The notes under the pieces were generated by a model. That model was not told the DNA's origin. It saw only the letters and a program-made list of their open reading frames with translations, and searched no databases. Of a stretch of DNA of 64,000 nucleotides, positions 53,532-62,211 are shown piece by piece. The translations under genes and the position numbers were made by a program. The DNA lies in the NCBI RefSeq assembly GCF_029892445.1, contig NZ_JARXVJ010000001.1:3844001-3908000 (forward strand). The letters run 5' to 3'. Position 1 is the first letter of the stretch; every line of letters begins with the position of its first letter. Origin of the DNA: Chryseobacterium sp. H1D6B. GTDB lineage: Bacteria; Bacteroidota; Bacteroidia; Flavobacteriales; Weeksellaceae.

Positions 53532-54365
53532 TTATTCTTGTACAAACGCGACAAAATCACTGCCCAGCAGCAGCTTTCCTTTTTTTGCTTTACGGGCAAA
53601 TGCCGCGGGAGTAGTTCCTGTATACCTTTTAAATTCACGGCTGAGATGAGACTGATCGGTATACCCCAGCTCAACAGCCAGTGCTGCAATATTAGACTCC
53701 GGATGATGCCATAATTGATTCCTTACCTGCTCAAAACGCATAAGCCCGGAGACATCTTTAACAGTATATCCTGAAGATTGTTTAAATTTTCTTTCTAGTG
53801 TACGAACCGTCGCATGGGCTGCCGTAGCGACCTCACTTACAGGTATACTTCCTTTTGCTTTACTCATAGCAGTTCCCGCTTTGAACAGCATACTGTCAAC
53901 ATCCACCTGCGACCGTATTTTCAGGAAATATTCTTTCACTTCAGCCACTGCTTCATCTATTGTGCCGGCTTGAACCAGCGTATTCAATCTGGTTTGAAGC
54001 TGAGCAACAGGATGCTCAAATACATGTACTCCGCTTTTACCTGAGGGAAGCCCAAGAAGATCAAACACCGTCCAGGGAAAACATCTGATCCCAATGATCT
54101 CCAAACAGTTTTTTGCAGAAAAATGAACAGGCTGATTGAGAAGCCCCATCATAAAAGGAGAAGGCAGCAGGTGCAGGCCATCATTATGAGAAATACTGCA
54201 TCCGCTGCCAAAATGGAAAATAATCTCTGCATAGCCGTCTGGTATTACCTCAAAACTCATCTGCTCATCTCCAGAATCTCTGCGGTTGTACCAGAAACAC
54301 TTTATGGTATCCCGAAGCTCTTCAGGAGGTTCAAATTCTTGATGGTGCATTTTAGAAGGTATCAT
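53532..54365 (-). CDS. AraC-family transcriptional regulator
   Basis: The 277-aa product has an N-terminal DUF6597-like sensing domain (FEPPEELRDTIKCFWYN, VIPDGYAEIIFHFGSG) and a C-terminal AraC HTH (AHATVRTLERKFKQSSGYT and YTDQSHLSREFKRYTGTTPAAFAR). An alternative start is the ATG at 54350. It lies upstream of the monooxygenase on the same strand and probably controls it. The pair resembles an acquired two-gene detoxification unit. Confidence 0.9.
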   Translation of the reverse strand: MIPSKMHHQEFEPPEELRDTIKCFWYNRRDSGDEQMSFEVIPDGYAEIIFHFGSGCSISHNDGLHLLPSPFMMGLLNQPVHFSAKNCLEIIGIRCFPWTVFDLLGLPSGKSGVHVFEHPVAQLQTRLNTLVQAGTIDEAVAEVKEYFLKIRSQVDVDSMLFKAGTAMSKAKGSIPVSEVATAAHATVRTLERKFKQSSGYTVKDVSGLMRFEQVRNQLWHHPESNIAALAVELGYTDQSHLSREFKRYTGTTPAAFARKAKKGKLLLGSDFVAFVQE

Positions 54366-54749
54366 AAACTATAGCAGGAATATATTACACTGCCGGTTTT
54401 AAATATTCTTAAGATTAGTAAATATATATGAAGTTATAAAATATTTTATTTAATTTTTATAGTCATGCTTATTCTTTTTCTGTAAGTTCTACGCAATTTT
54501 TCTTTAAATTATTAATTTCTGTCATGTCTATTTTAAGATTTAAAATAAAGAAAATAGAAACACTCTCATTTTTAAGTTGAGTAGAAATACCGCTTCAGCT
54601 TTTTCATATAAAAATATACATTATAAAAGTTTCAGGCTTTATTATACCCTGAACTTTTTACCAATACAATATTGAACTTTCAGCCAATATCAGACAGCCT
54701 GAGATAATTGAACTTTGAAGTAATATTTAACCCCATAAAAAAACAAAAA
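54366..54749. other. Gene-free stretch with an orphan hairpin
   Basis: This 384-bp divergent interval between AraC and SDR genes is AT-rich. It contains a hairpin at about 54625-54660 (AAAAGTTTCAGG with CCTGAACTTTTT) that has T-runs on both sides but no gene ending beside it on either strand. I see no other signal. Confidence 0.4.
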
Positions 54750-55538
54750 ATGAGTAAAACGATTTTAATTACAGGAGCAGCGAGCGGATTTGGAAAAATC
54801 GCGGCCTTTGAATTAGCAAAAAGAGGACATAAAATTATTGCTACCGCACAAGTTTACCCCCAGGTAAGCGACTTGATAAGAGAAGCTAAAGAAAAAGGAA
54901 TAGAACTCACTGTCGATAAACTAGATGTAACCAATGCCCGAGACCTTGCTTATGTTCATGAAAAATATGATATCGATATTTTAATAAGCAATGCAGGAAT
55001 CATGGAGGGAGGTCCGATTGCTGAACAGCCTCTTGATCTTATCCGTTCAATGTTTGATGTAAATGTTTTCGGCTCGCTGGAATTAGCTCAGGGATTTATT
55101 AAAAAATTTATAGAAAAAAAAGCAGGTAAGATTGTGTTCACTTCATCTATGGGAGGTTTATGGACCGTTCCTTATGTTGCTGCTTATTGTGCATCAAAAC
55201 ATGCTTTGGAAGCTTTTGCAGAAGGTTTAAAAACAGAGCTGGCTCCTTTTAATATTAAAATTGCTACCTGTAATCCTGGAGTTTTTGGCACAGGATTCAA
55301 TGACAGAGGAGCAGACTCCATTTCACGCTGGTATGATCCCAAAGTAAATTTCACTCCGGAATCTGCTTTTGAAGGAATGGCTGAAGCTCTTGCGAATCAA
55401 CTAGATCCGCAGACCATGGCAGACGTTATTGTAAATGTAACTTTGGATGATAACAGCAACTTTAGAAACCTGCACCCTAAAGAAACAGAAGACTTTGTAA
55501 AACAATTACAGACAGAAGCCTGGACTGCAAAAAGTTAA
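54750..55538 (+). CDS. Short-chain dehydrogenase/reductase
   Basis: From the ATG at 54750 (MSKTILITGAASGFG) the 262-aa protein is a classical SDR: TGxxxGxG cofactor motif, NAG at DILISNAGIMEG, catalytic Ser in VFTSSMGG and YCASKHALEA with the Tyr-Lys pair. The strand after the cofactor motif reads IIATAQ, without a basic residue clearly fixing NADP. It precedes a GlcG-like gene by 35 bp. The substrate is unknown. Confidence 0.92.
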   Translation: MSKTILITGAASGFGKIAAFELAKRGHKIIATAQVYPQVSDLIREAKEKGIELTVDKLDVTNARDLAYVHEKYDIDILISNAGIMEGGPIAEQPLDLIRSMFDVNVFGSLELAQGFIKKFIEKKAGKIVFTSSMGGLWTVPYVAAYCASKHALEAFAEGLKTELAPFNIKIATCNPGVFGTGFNDRGADSISRWYDPKVNFTPESAFEGMAEALANQLDPQTMADVIVNVTLDDNSNFRNLHPKETEDFVKQLQTEAWTAKS

Positions 55539-55573
55539 AAGTATTCATCTATTAAATTTAAATTAAAAACAAG

Positions 55574-55975
55574 ATGAATATTACTTACAATGAAGCTTCT
55601 AGAGCTTTAAATGCCTCTATAGAAAAAGCAAAGTCATTACATATTCCTGTAAGCCTTGCCGTGGTGGATGCAGGAGGCCATCTTACCGCTTTTGCCAGAC
55701 TGGATAGTGTTTACGGAGTGATAGATTTTGCAGTAAAAAAAGCAAGAACTGCTGTAATGTTTGGTGTCGACAGTGATGTTATGGGAACCATTATTGCCGG
55801 AGCTTCTATTCATGGATATGGAATGCTGAATTCAAATGAAGGACTTTTGACCGTCGCAGGAGGAGTCGTCATTATCAATAAACAAGGAAAAGTAATCGGA
55901 GCGATTGCATCTTCTGGAGGCACTCCTGAACAGGACAAGGAAATTGCTGGTGCTGGTGCGGCTATAATTTCTTAA
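55574..55975 (+). CDS. GlcG/HbpS-type haem-binding-like protein (DUF336)
   Basis: The 133-aa protein has the DUF336 pattern: SLAVVDAGGHLTAFARLDS, then ASIHGYGMLNSNEGLLTVAGGVVI and GAIASSGGTPEQDKEIAGAGA. HbpS-like members bind haem or corrinoids and many form octamers. Others occur beside oxidoreductases with no proven ligand. It lies between the SDR and AraC genes, all on the plus strand and closely spaced, so they form a unit. Confidence 0.9.
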   Translation: MNITYNEASRALNASIEKAKSLHIPVSLAVVDAGGHLTAFARLDSVYGVIDFAVKKARTAVMFGVDSDVMGTIIAGASIHGYGMLNSNEGLLTVAGGVVIINKQGKVIGAIASSGGTPEQDKEIAGAGAAIIS

Positions 55976-55993
55976 ATTTATGAGATTTAAAAT

Positions 55994-56797
55994 ATGGAAA
56001 CAGACTTTGAAATAATATTCGATAAACTGGTTTATTCTTGTATTTTTGAAAAACACAGAGGTAACGAGGAATTTATTCCTGATCACTTTTTAGGCTTTCA
56101 AATCTCCGGAGAAACCCATGCATTCTTTGATCAAGGGAGTATGGTGGTCAAAGAAAATACTGTTGTATTTGTTAAAAAAAACCAATTGGTAAGAACCATT
56201 AAATATCCGTCTAAGAATGAAAAATATCAATTTATTTCAATTACACTGGACAGAGAAACCCTGCAGCAGTACGCTTTAGAAAATGAAATAAGTGCAGATT
56301 CGCGGTTTTCTGGCAGCGACAAGCTGTTCTTCAAATCCAACGATTTTTTCTCCAGCTATTTTGCGTCTCTGATTCCATATGCAGACAAAACGAAAAATGC
56401 AAGCCAAAAACTGGCTGATCTAAAAATAAGAGAAGCAATAGAACTCCTGTTGCAGAGCAGTCCCGATTTTAAAAATATTCTTTTTGATTTTTCAGAACCT
56501 TATAAGATCGATCTTGAAGAATTTATGAACCACAATTTCATGTTCAATGTTTCTGTAGATGCCTTTGCAAAGCTTACAGGACGAAGCCTTTCTGGCTTTA
56601 AGCGTGATTTTAAAAAAATATTTCATACAACTCCCAAACAATGGCTTAAGGAAAAAAGACTGGAAGAAGCGCATTATCTGATCAAACATCAAAATAAAAA
56701 ACCTTCTGACATTTATCTTGACTTAGGTTTTGAAAATCTTTCCCATTTCTATTATTCTTTTAAACAAAAATTTGGAGTTACTACCACCGAGGTTTAA
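55994..56797 (+). CDS. AraC-family transcriptional regulator
   Basis: The 267-aa protein has an N-terminal cupin-like domain (FQISGETHAFFDQGSMVVKE) and a C-terminal AraC HTH (KLTGRSLSGFKRDFKKIFHTTPKQWLKEKRL and DLGFENLSHFYYSFKQKFG). It lies 18 bp after the GlcG-like gene and probably regulates the SDR-GlcG-AraC unit. A terminator follows. Confidence 0.9.
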   Translation: METDFEIIFDKLVYSCIFEKHRGNEEFIPDHFLGFQISGETHAFFDQGSMVVKENTVVFVKKNQLVRTIKYPSKNEKYQFISITLDRETLQQYALENEISADSRFSGSDKLFFKSNDFFSSYFASLIPYADKTKNASQKLADLKIREAIELLLQSSPDFKNILFDFSEPYKIDLEEFMNHNFMFNVSVDAFAKLTGRSLSGFKRDFKKIFHTTPKQWLKEKRLEEAHYLIKHQNKKPSDIYLDLGFENLSHFYYSFKQKFGVTTTEV

Positions 56798-56902
56798 AAT
56801 ACATAATAATCTATAAATCAAAAATATAAAAAATGTAATATTGATAAGTAGGAGAGACAGGGTAGATGTGAAAATTTTTTAGCACATCTTTTATAACCAT
56901 TT

Positions 56903-56939
56903 AAAAAGGCTGTTTCAAAATTGAAATAGCCTTTTTTTT
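56903..56939. terminator. Bidirectional terminator
   Basis: AAAAAGGCTGTTTCA pairs with TGAAATAGCCTTTTT around a short loop, with a T-tract on the plus strand and an A-run on the 5' side. It overlaps the stop codon of the AsmA-like gene. It serves the AraC gene on one side and the AsmA-like gene on the other. Confidence 0.8.
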
Positions 56940-59829
56940 ATTTTTCTTTAAGATCTTTATTGATTTGTTTCTCTGCACTGACAGCTTTCTTTTCTTGAGC
57001 CTCTTGATCTTTACGTTGCTGGACGCGTGTTTTTTTCGCGGCACGTCTTTCCTGGCGGATCACTTTGTTTGATTTCCTGTTATATAAAGCATCTACAATT
57101 CCTTGTCCGGTTTTACTGAAAATTTTAATTTTCGGTTTATCATGGGTTCCTGTTACTACTAGTGGAAAACCAATCCATCCGCCTGGCGGAAGTCCGACTC
57201 TTACCCGTAAATCAAGAAGTCCGTTAAAACTCGTGGTACCGCTGATAGAAGGTCTCAGAACAGAAACTTTAAAAGTGAATTTATCCACATGGATCAGGTT
57301 GTTCTTAATGTGGGTTTCAATATTGACTCCTTTCATATCAGGATTATGGAAACCGTTGACTCCAATATTATTACCGACCGCAGCAAGCATTTTTAAGTTT
57401 TTCACTTCTACATCACGAAGATTTACAATACCTCCGCCTTCTAATGAAGGATAAATAGGTTTCATATTTTTGTCAAAATCACCTTTTAATTTATAATCCA
57501 GCGATACAATCCCTTTTACATCTTTTGCTGCAGTAGCCATCTCACGAACCATATCTATTTCTTTGTAAGCTCTCTGTACATTGAAATCCTGAACTTTAAG
57601 GGCAACATCATAATTTGCGGTTAAAGGCGACTCATCCTGATAGCGTGCATCAATATTCATGCGGCTTCCGATAATGTCAAAAGAGGTATTTTTAAGATAA
57701 ACTTCACCTTTACTTACAGAAGCACTTCCTTTAAGCTGATTAAGAGCTAATCCTTTAAATTCTGCTTTTTTAGCATTAACATCTAAAGAAACATCCAGGT
57801 TTTTCGGAACAATGACAACACCGCTGCTTTTCGGGTTTTCAGCTTTTGCATATTCAACTTCTATTGATTTTTTATCATTGTCGCCATTTTTAAGAGCCAT
57901 AAATTCATCAACCAAAATGTAATTGGAATTCATTACAAATTTTCCGTGTAGTGTACCTTTTCTTTCAATGAAATAATTGATCGTATTAAGCAGATAGCCG
58001 TTCAGTGCAAAATCAGATTTTCCATAAAAAGCATAAAATTTCCTGAACCACATCTTTTCATTTTCAAATTGAAAGTTTCCTTCTTTGATATAAAATGATT
58101 TAGGCAGATATTCTGTTGTGGCTTTTATATTTTTCAGAATCAGAGTTCCTCTGTTATCAAGCTTGCTGTACTGGCCGGTCGTGGCATAACTCTGGCGTCC
58201 GTTAAGAGACAGATCGGCCATAATCAATCCGCTGATATCCAATCCTTTTTTAGCAAAAACTTTATAAATCCTTCCAACATTTAAAACTCCTTTTGCTTTT
58301 ACTTTATACAATAAATCTTCAAAATTTTGTAAATCAGCATTTACGAAAACAGGATTTCCTTCAAAATCAAACTTGAAAGGATCTAGTTTTACTCCAAGGC
58401 TTTTAAAAGTACCGTCAGTATTATTAATATTCGCTGTCATATTGATATTCTGAATCGGATTAGGGTAGTACTTAGTTTTCAGCCATCCGTTTTTCAGATT
58501 GAGATATCCGTTGGTTTTTGGGAATAATTTTTTATCTAAACTGAAAATTCCATCTGCTTTAATATTGGTATCCATCAAACCTCTTATATCAATATCCTTT
58601 AATCCTAATGCCTGATCCAGTGTCTGAAGATTGACAGCACCTTTTATGTCGGCATTCACCTGCATTTCATTTAAACCTCTCGTTCTTACAACAGCCCGAA
58701 AATTGTTATTAGGGCCAAGATCAAAACTTAATTTTCTTAGATTCAGGTTTAATTTTTCTGTATCTAGTGACGGAAGGTCTACGTTAAGATCCATATTAAG
58801 GTTGTTCATAGGAACCGGAGCTTTACCATTGGAAACAAAACCGTCTTGTACAAGAAGCTTCACTTTTAGCCTTGGTTTAAGATTTTTCGGTTCACTGAAT
58901 CTTCCTTTTAAACTGAAAAACAAATCACTATTCCCTTCTATTTTGGTATCTTTTGCCCAATCTAAATACTGGGGAGGAAGCACAGAAATCATATTACGGA
59001 TGGTAGTTTTTTCAGAAGCTGCGTTAATATCAAGATTATATCCGTCTTTCAATATACTGATGAACCCTGTAAATTCTAAGGGTAACTTATTGATCCTCAA
59101 TTCATTTTTTCTTAATACAAAAGTCAATGCATTCGTATTGATCCTAGTAATGAGGTCTGCATGCAGCGTTTTTTGTTTTGCGTAATATATTCTGTTTAAG
59201 CTGAAATCTATTTTATCGACATCAAGATTGGTCTGGAGATCAAAAATATCTTCACTTAATCCGCCTTTACCTGTGTAATTTAATCCTTTGGCGTCAACTA
59301 AAATTCTTGCCGCATGATCGTTATATTTTATATGGCAGTTTCTGAATTTGATAAGATTCAGTTTGATAGATGCACCAGCACCTGCAGTATCTTTCGGGGT
59401 TCCTGAAGGTTTAGAGATATAAACGTTATAATTTGCTTCTCCTTTGCTGTTGACAAAAACATCAGCATAAGCATCACTTACGTAAATTTCATCGATCTTT
59501 ACTTCACGGTTAAAAATCAGATTTTTCAAATTGATTCCTGCTGAAACTTCTTTTGCGGCCAGCAGCGTATCCTGTTGAAAAGGCTTAGATCCATATAAGA
59601 TAAGATCATCTACGGAAACAGTAAGAGATGGAAAATGTTTAAAAAACGTAAGATGTGTTTTCTTATAATCAAGTTTTCCTGCAAGATGTTTGTTAGCAAA
59701 TATTTTTACCTGCTGAGAAATGGTACCTGGAAATAAAAGGGGAATGATAAACATCAGAAAAAGAATTGATGCTGCCAAAATTCCAGTCCATTTTAAAATT
59801 TTCAAAATTATTTTTTTAAACTTTTCCAT
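56938..59829 (-). CDS. AsmA-family large envelope protein
   Basis: The 963-aa protein has a single N-terminal membrane segment (KWTGILAASILFLMFIIPLLF) and long beta-rich repeats typical of AsmA/DUF748 proteins, e.g. DVNAKKAEFKGLALNQLKG and GLPPGGWIGFPLVVTGTHDKPKIKIF. The C-terminal 50 residues are a highly charged coil (RQERRAAKKTRVQQRKDQEAQ-type). AsmA-like proteins form bridges that move phospholipids between membranes. It stands alone with a terminator at its 3' end. Confidence 0.88.
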   Translation of the reverse strand: MEKFKKIILKILKWTGILAASILFLMFIIPLLFPGTISQQVKIFANKHLAGKLDYKKTHLTFFKHFPSLTVSVDDLILYGSKPFQQDTLLAAKEVSAGINLKNLIFNREVKIDEIYVSDAYADVFVNSKGEANYNVYISKPSGTPKDTAGAGASIKLNLIKFRNCHIKYNDHAARILVDAKGLNYTGKGGLSEDIFDLQTNLDVDKIDFSLNRIYYAKQKTLHADLITRINTNALTFVLRKNELRINKLPLEFTGFISILKDGYNLDINAASEKTTIRNMISVLPPQYLDWAKDTKIEGNSDLFFSLKGRFSEPKNLKPRLKVKLLVQDGFVSNGKAPVPMNNLNMDLNVDLPSLDTEKLNLNLRKLSFDLGPNNNFRAVVRTRGLNEMQVNADIKGAVNLQTLDQALGLKDIDIRGLMDTNIKADGIFSLDKKLFPKTNGYLNLKNGWLKTKYYPNPIQNINMTANINNTDGTFKSLGVKLDPFKFDFEGNPVFVNADLQNFEDLLYKVKAKGVLNVGRIYKVFAKKGLDISGLIMADLSLNGRQSYATTGQYSKLDNRGTLILKNIKATTEYLPKSFYIKEGNFQFENEKMWFRKFYAFYGKSDFALNGYLLNTINYFIERKGTLHGKFVMNSNYILVDEFMALKNGDNDKKSIEVEYAKAENPKSSGVVIVPKNLDVSLDVNAKKAEFKGLALNQLKGSASVSKGEVYLKNTSFDIIGSRMNIDARYQDESPLTANYDVALKVQDFNVQRAYKEIDMVREMATAAKDVKGIVSLDYKLKGDFDKNMKPIYPSLEGGGIVNLRDVEVKNLKMLAAVGNNIGVNGFHNPDMKGVNIETHIKNNLIHVDKFTFKVSVLRPSISGTTSFNGLLDLRVRVGLPPGGWIGFPLVVTGTHDKPKIKIFSKTGQGIVDALYNRKSNKVIRQERRAAKKTRVQQRKDQEAQEKKAVSAEKQINKDLKEK

Positions 59830-60103
59830 AAATTGATAATTTTGATTTTTCAGTAATACTTATTAAATATGATTAAGAATAATCAATTTAACTGCCATCT
59901 AAAATCAAGCCATTTATCTTCATAACTATGAAAATATTCTTTTATGAATTTGAAATAAAAAGCATAAAATATTAACATTTTAAAGCTTTATATATCAAAA
60001 GTTATAACATTACTATTTCAAAGATGAAAAATTTATTTCTTGATTAATTATTTATTATTTTTGAAATAGTATTTTTCTTATTTACATTAACCTACTTCCA
60101 GCA

Positions 60104-60607
60104 ATGCTAACAGATATTATTACTAAAGGCCTCACCGTTGTTTTTTGTGGAATTAATCCCGGTTTAAAATCAGCTGGCGACGGGCATCATTTTTCCGGAA
60201 GAAGCAACCGGTTTTGGAAAGTTCTTCATAAATCGGGCTTTACACCATACGAAATAGAAGCTGTAAATGATACAAGTATTTTAAACTTTGGATATGGTCT
60301 TACTACTGCTGTAGCCAGGCCGACTTCTCGTGCTGATGAACTTTCAAAAGATGAGTTTGATAATTCCCTCGAAATTTTTAGAATAAAAATGAAAGAATTC
60401 CAGCCAAAATATATTGCTTTTCTTGGCAAGGCTGCGTATAAAGCCTTCTCTGGAAAGAAACAGATTCTATGGGGACAGCAGCCTGAAGATTTTTGCGGTG
60501 CTCGCGTTTGGATTCTTCCCAATCCAAGCGGCCTAAACCGGGGATTTACCCTTGACAATCTCGTTAATTCCTATGAAGAATTCTATAAAGTAATTATTGA
60601 GATTTAG
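60104..60607 (+). CDS. mug: G/U mismatch-specific DNA glycosylase
   Basis: The 167-aa protein has the two Mug/TDG motifs: VVFCGINPGLKSAGDGHHFS near the N-terminus, with the catalytic Asn in GINPGL, and LPNPSGLNRGF near the C-terminus. It removes uracil or ethenocytosine opposite G in base excision repair. The start is an ATG at 60104. It converges on the alkyladenine glycosylase with 48 bp between stops. Confidence 0.93.
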   Translation: MLTDIITKGLTVVFCGINPGLKSAGDGHHFSGRSNRFWKVLHKSGFTPYEIEAVNDTSILNFGYGLTTAVARPTSRADELSKDEFDNSLEIFRIKMKEFQPKYIAFLGKAAYKAFSGKKQILWGQQPEDFCGARVWILPNPSGLNRGFTLDNLVNSYEEFYKVIIEI

Positions 60608-60655
60608 CCATAACTCTTTATTTTCAGCCTAAATAGATTATGAAAAATATGAATC

Positions 60656-61279
60656 TTACATTAGATTTCTGAGATAGCCTTTATTCGGCCTGCTTACATA
60701 TTTATTGCCCTTTACAAAAAACCTCCATGGCAGAAGTGCATCTTCTTGGGCGTAGGCAACTCCTATACGTGGACCTGCTGTAATTTCATCAGACCCATAC
60801 CGAATACCGTGATCTTCAATCCAGATTTCATCTCCTGTTAAATCTTTTTTATTAAAAGAATGATCAATTCCTAAAGCTTTAGCCGCAGAACCAGGACCAG
60901 ATGAAACAGCAGCTTTAGCAGCAGGCATATTTCGTCTGAGTTCCATTATTTCTTTACCTGCCAACGGCTCAACAGCTCTTATAAGCACCGCATGAGGTTC
61001 TCCTTCAACAGAGCTTACAATATTGAAAAGATGATGAATACCATAACATAAATAAACGTAAGAAATACCGCCTTGACTATACAATACCTCAGTTCGATTA
61101 GTCCGCCGGCCGCCATATGCATGTGAAGCTTTGTCCAAAACACCAAAATAGGCTTCTGTTTCTACAATTATTCCTGCAGTCACATTACCGCCAATATTGG
61201 TAAAAAGTACTTTTCCCAAAAGATCTCTGGCTAGAAAAACTACATCTCGGTCTAGATAATAGGAAAGCTGTAATTTCAA
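60656..61279 (-). CDS. Alkyladenine DNA glycosylase (AAG/MPG-type 3-methyladenine glycosylase)
   Basis: The 207-aa protein matches the AAG family: FLARDLLGKVLFTNI, IIVETEAYFGVLDKASHAYGGR (catalytic Glu in VETEAY), YVYLCYGIHHLFNIVSS and RIGVAYA. It excises alkylated purines in base excision repair. No ATG is near the N-terminus, so the start is a TTG at 61279. It is convergent with mug, and both belong to DNA repair. Confidence 0.92.
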   Translation of the reverse strand: MKLQLSYYLDRDVVFLARDLLGKVLFTNIGGNVTAGIIVETEAYFGVLDKASHAYGGRRTNRTEVLYSQGGISYVYLCYGIHHLFNIVSSVEGEPHAVLIRAVEPLAGKEIMELRRNMPAAKAAVSSGPGSAAKALGIDHSFNKKDLTGDEIWIEDHGIRYGSDEITAGPRIGVAYAQEDALLPWRFFVKGNKYVSRPNKGYLRNLM

Positions 61280-61753
61280 ATCAACAAATTTATTATTATA
61301 TAAAATGAATTACTTTCGAAAACTATTCCTTAGTAATTATTAAGCTCTAAGTTAAAAAAAAATCACCTAATAAATAATTTTTGACACAGCATTATAAAGA
61401 TAACAACTTATAGAGAATAATTTTGATATTACAAACAAACAAAAGACACTCTTTGAACTGCCTTTATTTATTTAAAAGACAATATTCAATTGTTTTGTAG
61501 TAATAGTTCTACCTTTTTGATAATAATAGAGATATATAAAATTTAAAATGTTTTTTATAAGGCTGTCCTTTCAATTTTATTTTTAAATCATGTTATAAAT
61601 CAAGCAAATAGAAATAAACAGTATATTCATTAAATACCGTTTATATTAACAGAATATTAAGTTATAAAAGATTTTAATTATTTTTTTCAAAACAATACAA
61701 CTATATGATTATTATTCATATCTTAGTGATGTATTAATCATAAAAATAATATC
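61280..61753. other. Gene-free AT-rich stretch (474 bp)
   Basis: This divergent interval lies between the DNA glycosylase and the bacteriocin-like peptide. It is very AT-rich with no ORF above 50 codons that I trust, no tRNA and no clear TAnnTTTG box. It may hold the promoter of the peptide gene. Confidence 0.4.
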
Positions 61754-62038
61754 ATGAAAAATTTAAAAAAACTAAACAGAAACGAATTAAGAACTATTTC
61801 AGGTAATGGATTACTTGATCCAATCGGCGGCCTTATAAGCGGCCTAGGTGGTGCAGTAGGTGGTGCAATTGGCGGTGTAGGAGGAGTTGTAGGAGGCGCA
61901 ATTGGCGGCGTAGGAGGAGTTGTAGGTGGTGTAGTAGGAGGCCTAGGTGGTGTAGTAAGCGGTACATTATGTAATGTACAATGCGTAATTAATGGGGTAG
62001 TACATATTAGAGTACTTTCATGTGGATCTACTTGCTAA
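61754..62038 (+). CDS. Glycine-zipper bacteriocin-like peptide
   Basis: The 94-aa peptide starts with the Bacteroidota bacteriocin-like leader MKNLKKLNRNELRTISGNG, ending in a glycine-type cleavage site. The core has nearly perfect GGxxGG repeats between residues 27 and 70 (GGAIGGVGGVV occurs twice, encoded by a 33-bp tandem repeat). The C-terminus has two CxxxC pairs (CNVQC, CGSTC). Glycine zippers pack into membranes, so it may form pores. No dedicated exporter or immunity gene is adjacent. A perfect terminator follows. Confidence 0.78.
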   Translation: MKNLKKLNRNELRTISGNGLLDPIGGLISGLGGAVGGAIGGVGGVVGGAIGGVGGVVGGVVGGLGGVVSGTLCNVQCVINGVVHIRVLSCGSTC

Positions 62039-62060
62039 AATAAGCAGGCATAATAAGGTG

Positions 62061-62086
62061 AACCGCTCTGAAAAGAGCGGTTTTTT
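62061..62086 (+). terminator. Terminator of the bacteriocin-like gene
   Basis: AACCGCTCT and AGAGCGGTT form a perfect 9-bp stem with a GAAA loop and TTTTTT tail, 22 bp after the stop codon. Confidence 0.9.
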
Positions 62087-62123
62087 ATGCACCAATAAAT
62101 TTTATATTTTCTTATTTTATAAA

Positions 62124-62150
62124 ATTCTGTCTATTCTGTACAGAATTCTG
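62124..62150. promoter_or_regulatory. Palindrome cluster between two terminators
   Basis: ATTCTGT (62124-62130) and ATTCTGTACAGAAT (62133-62146), a perfect 14-bp palindrome, followed by a further ATTCTG, form an array of half-sites in the gap between two terminators. The role is unknown, and it may be a chance AT-rich pattern. Confidence 0.3.
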
Positions 62151-62170
62151 CCTGGATCAGAGGCCGCAAT

Positions 62171-62200
62171 AAAAAACCGCTCCAAAATGAGCGGTTTTTT
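62171..62200 (-). terminator. Terminator of the ankyrin/catalase unit
   Basis: AAAAAACCGCTC and GAGCGGTTTTTT form a perfect 12-bp stem with a 6-nt loop and run into T on both strands. It lies 11 bp past the ankyrin stop codon on the minus strand and shares the CCGCTC core with the other terminator at 62061. Confidence 0.9.
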
Positions 62201-62211
62201 AGAATCAAATT

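Noticed and set aside
58631..59185. 184-codon plus-strand ORF inside the AsmA-like gene
   Set aside because: It overlaps the AsmA-like gene completely, and the protein is Ser/Phe/Leu-rich without motifs, as expected for a shadow frame.
61280..61753. A tRNA or riboswitch in the AT-rich gap before the bacteriocin-like gene
   Set aside because: I see no cloverleaf stems, TTC-loop consensus or conserved riboswitch motif.
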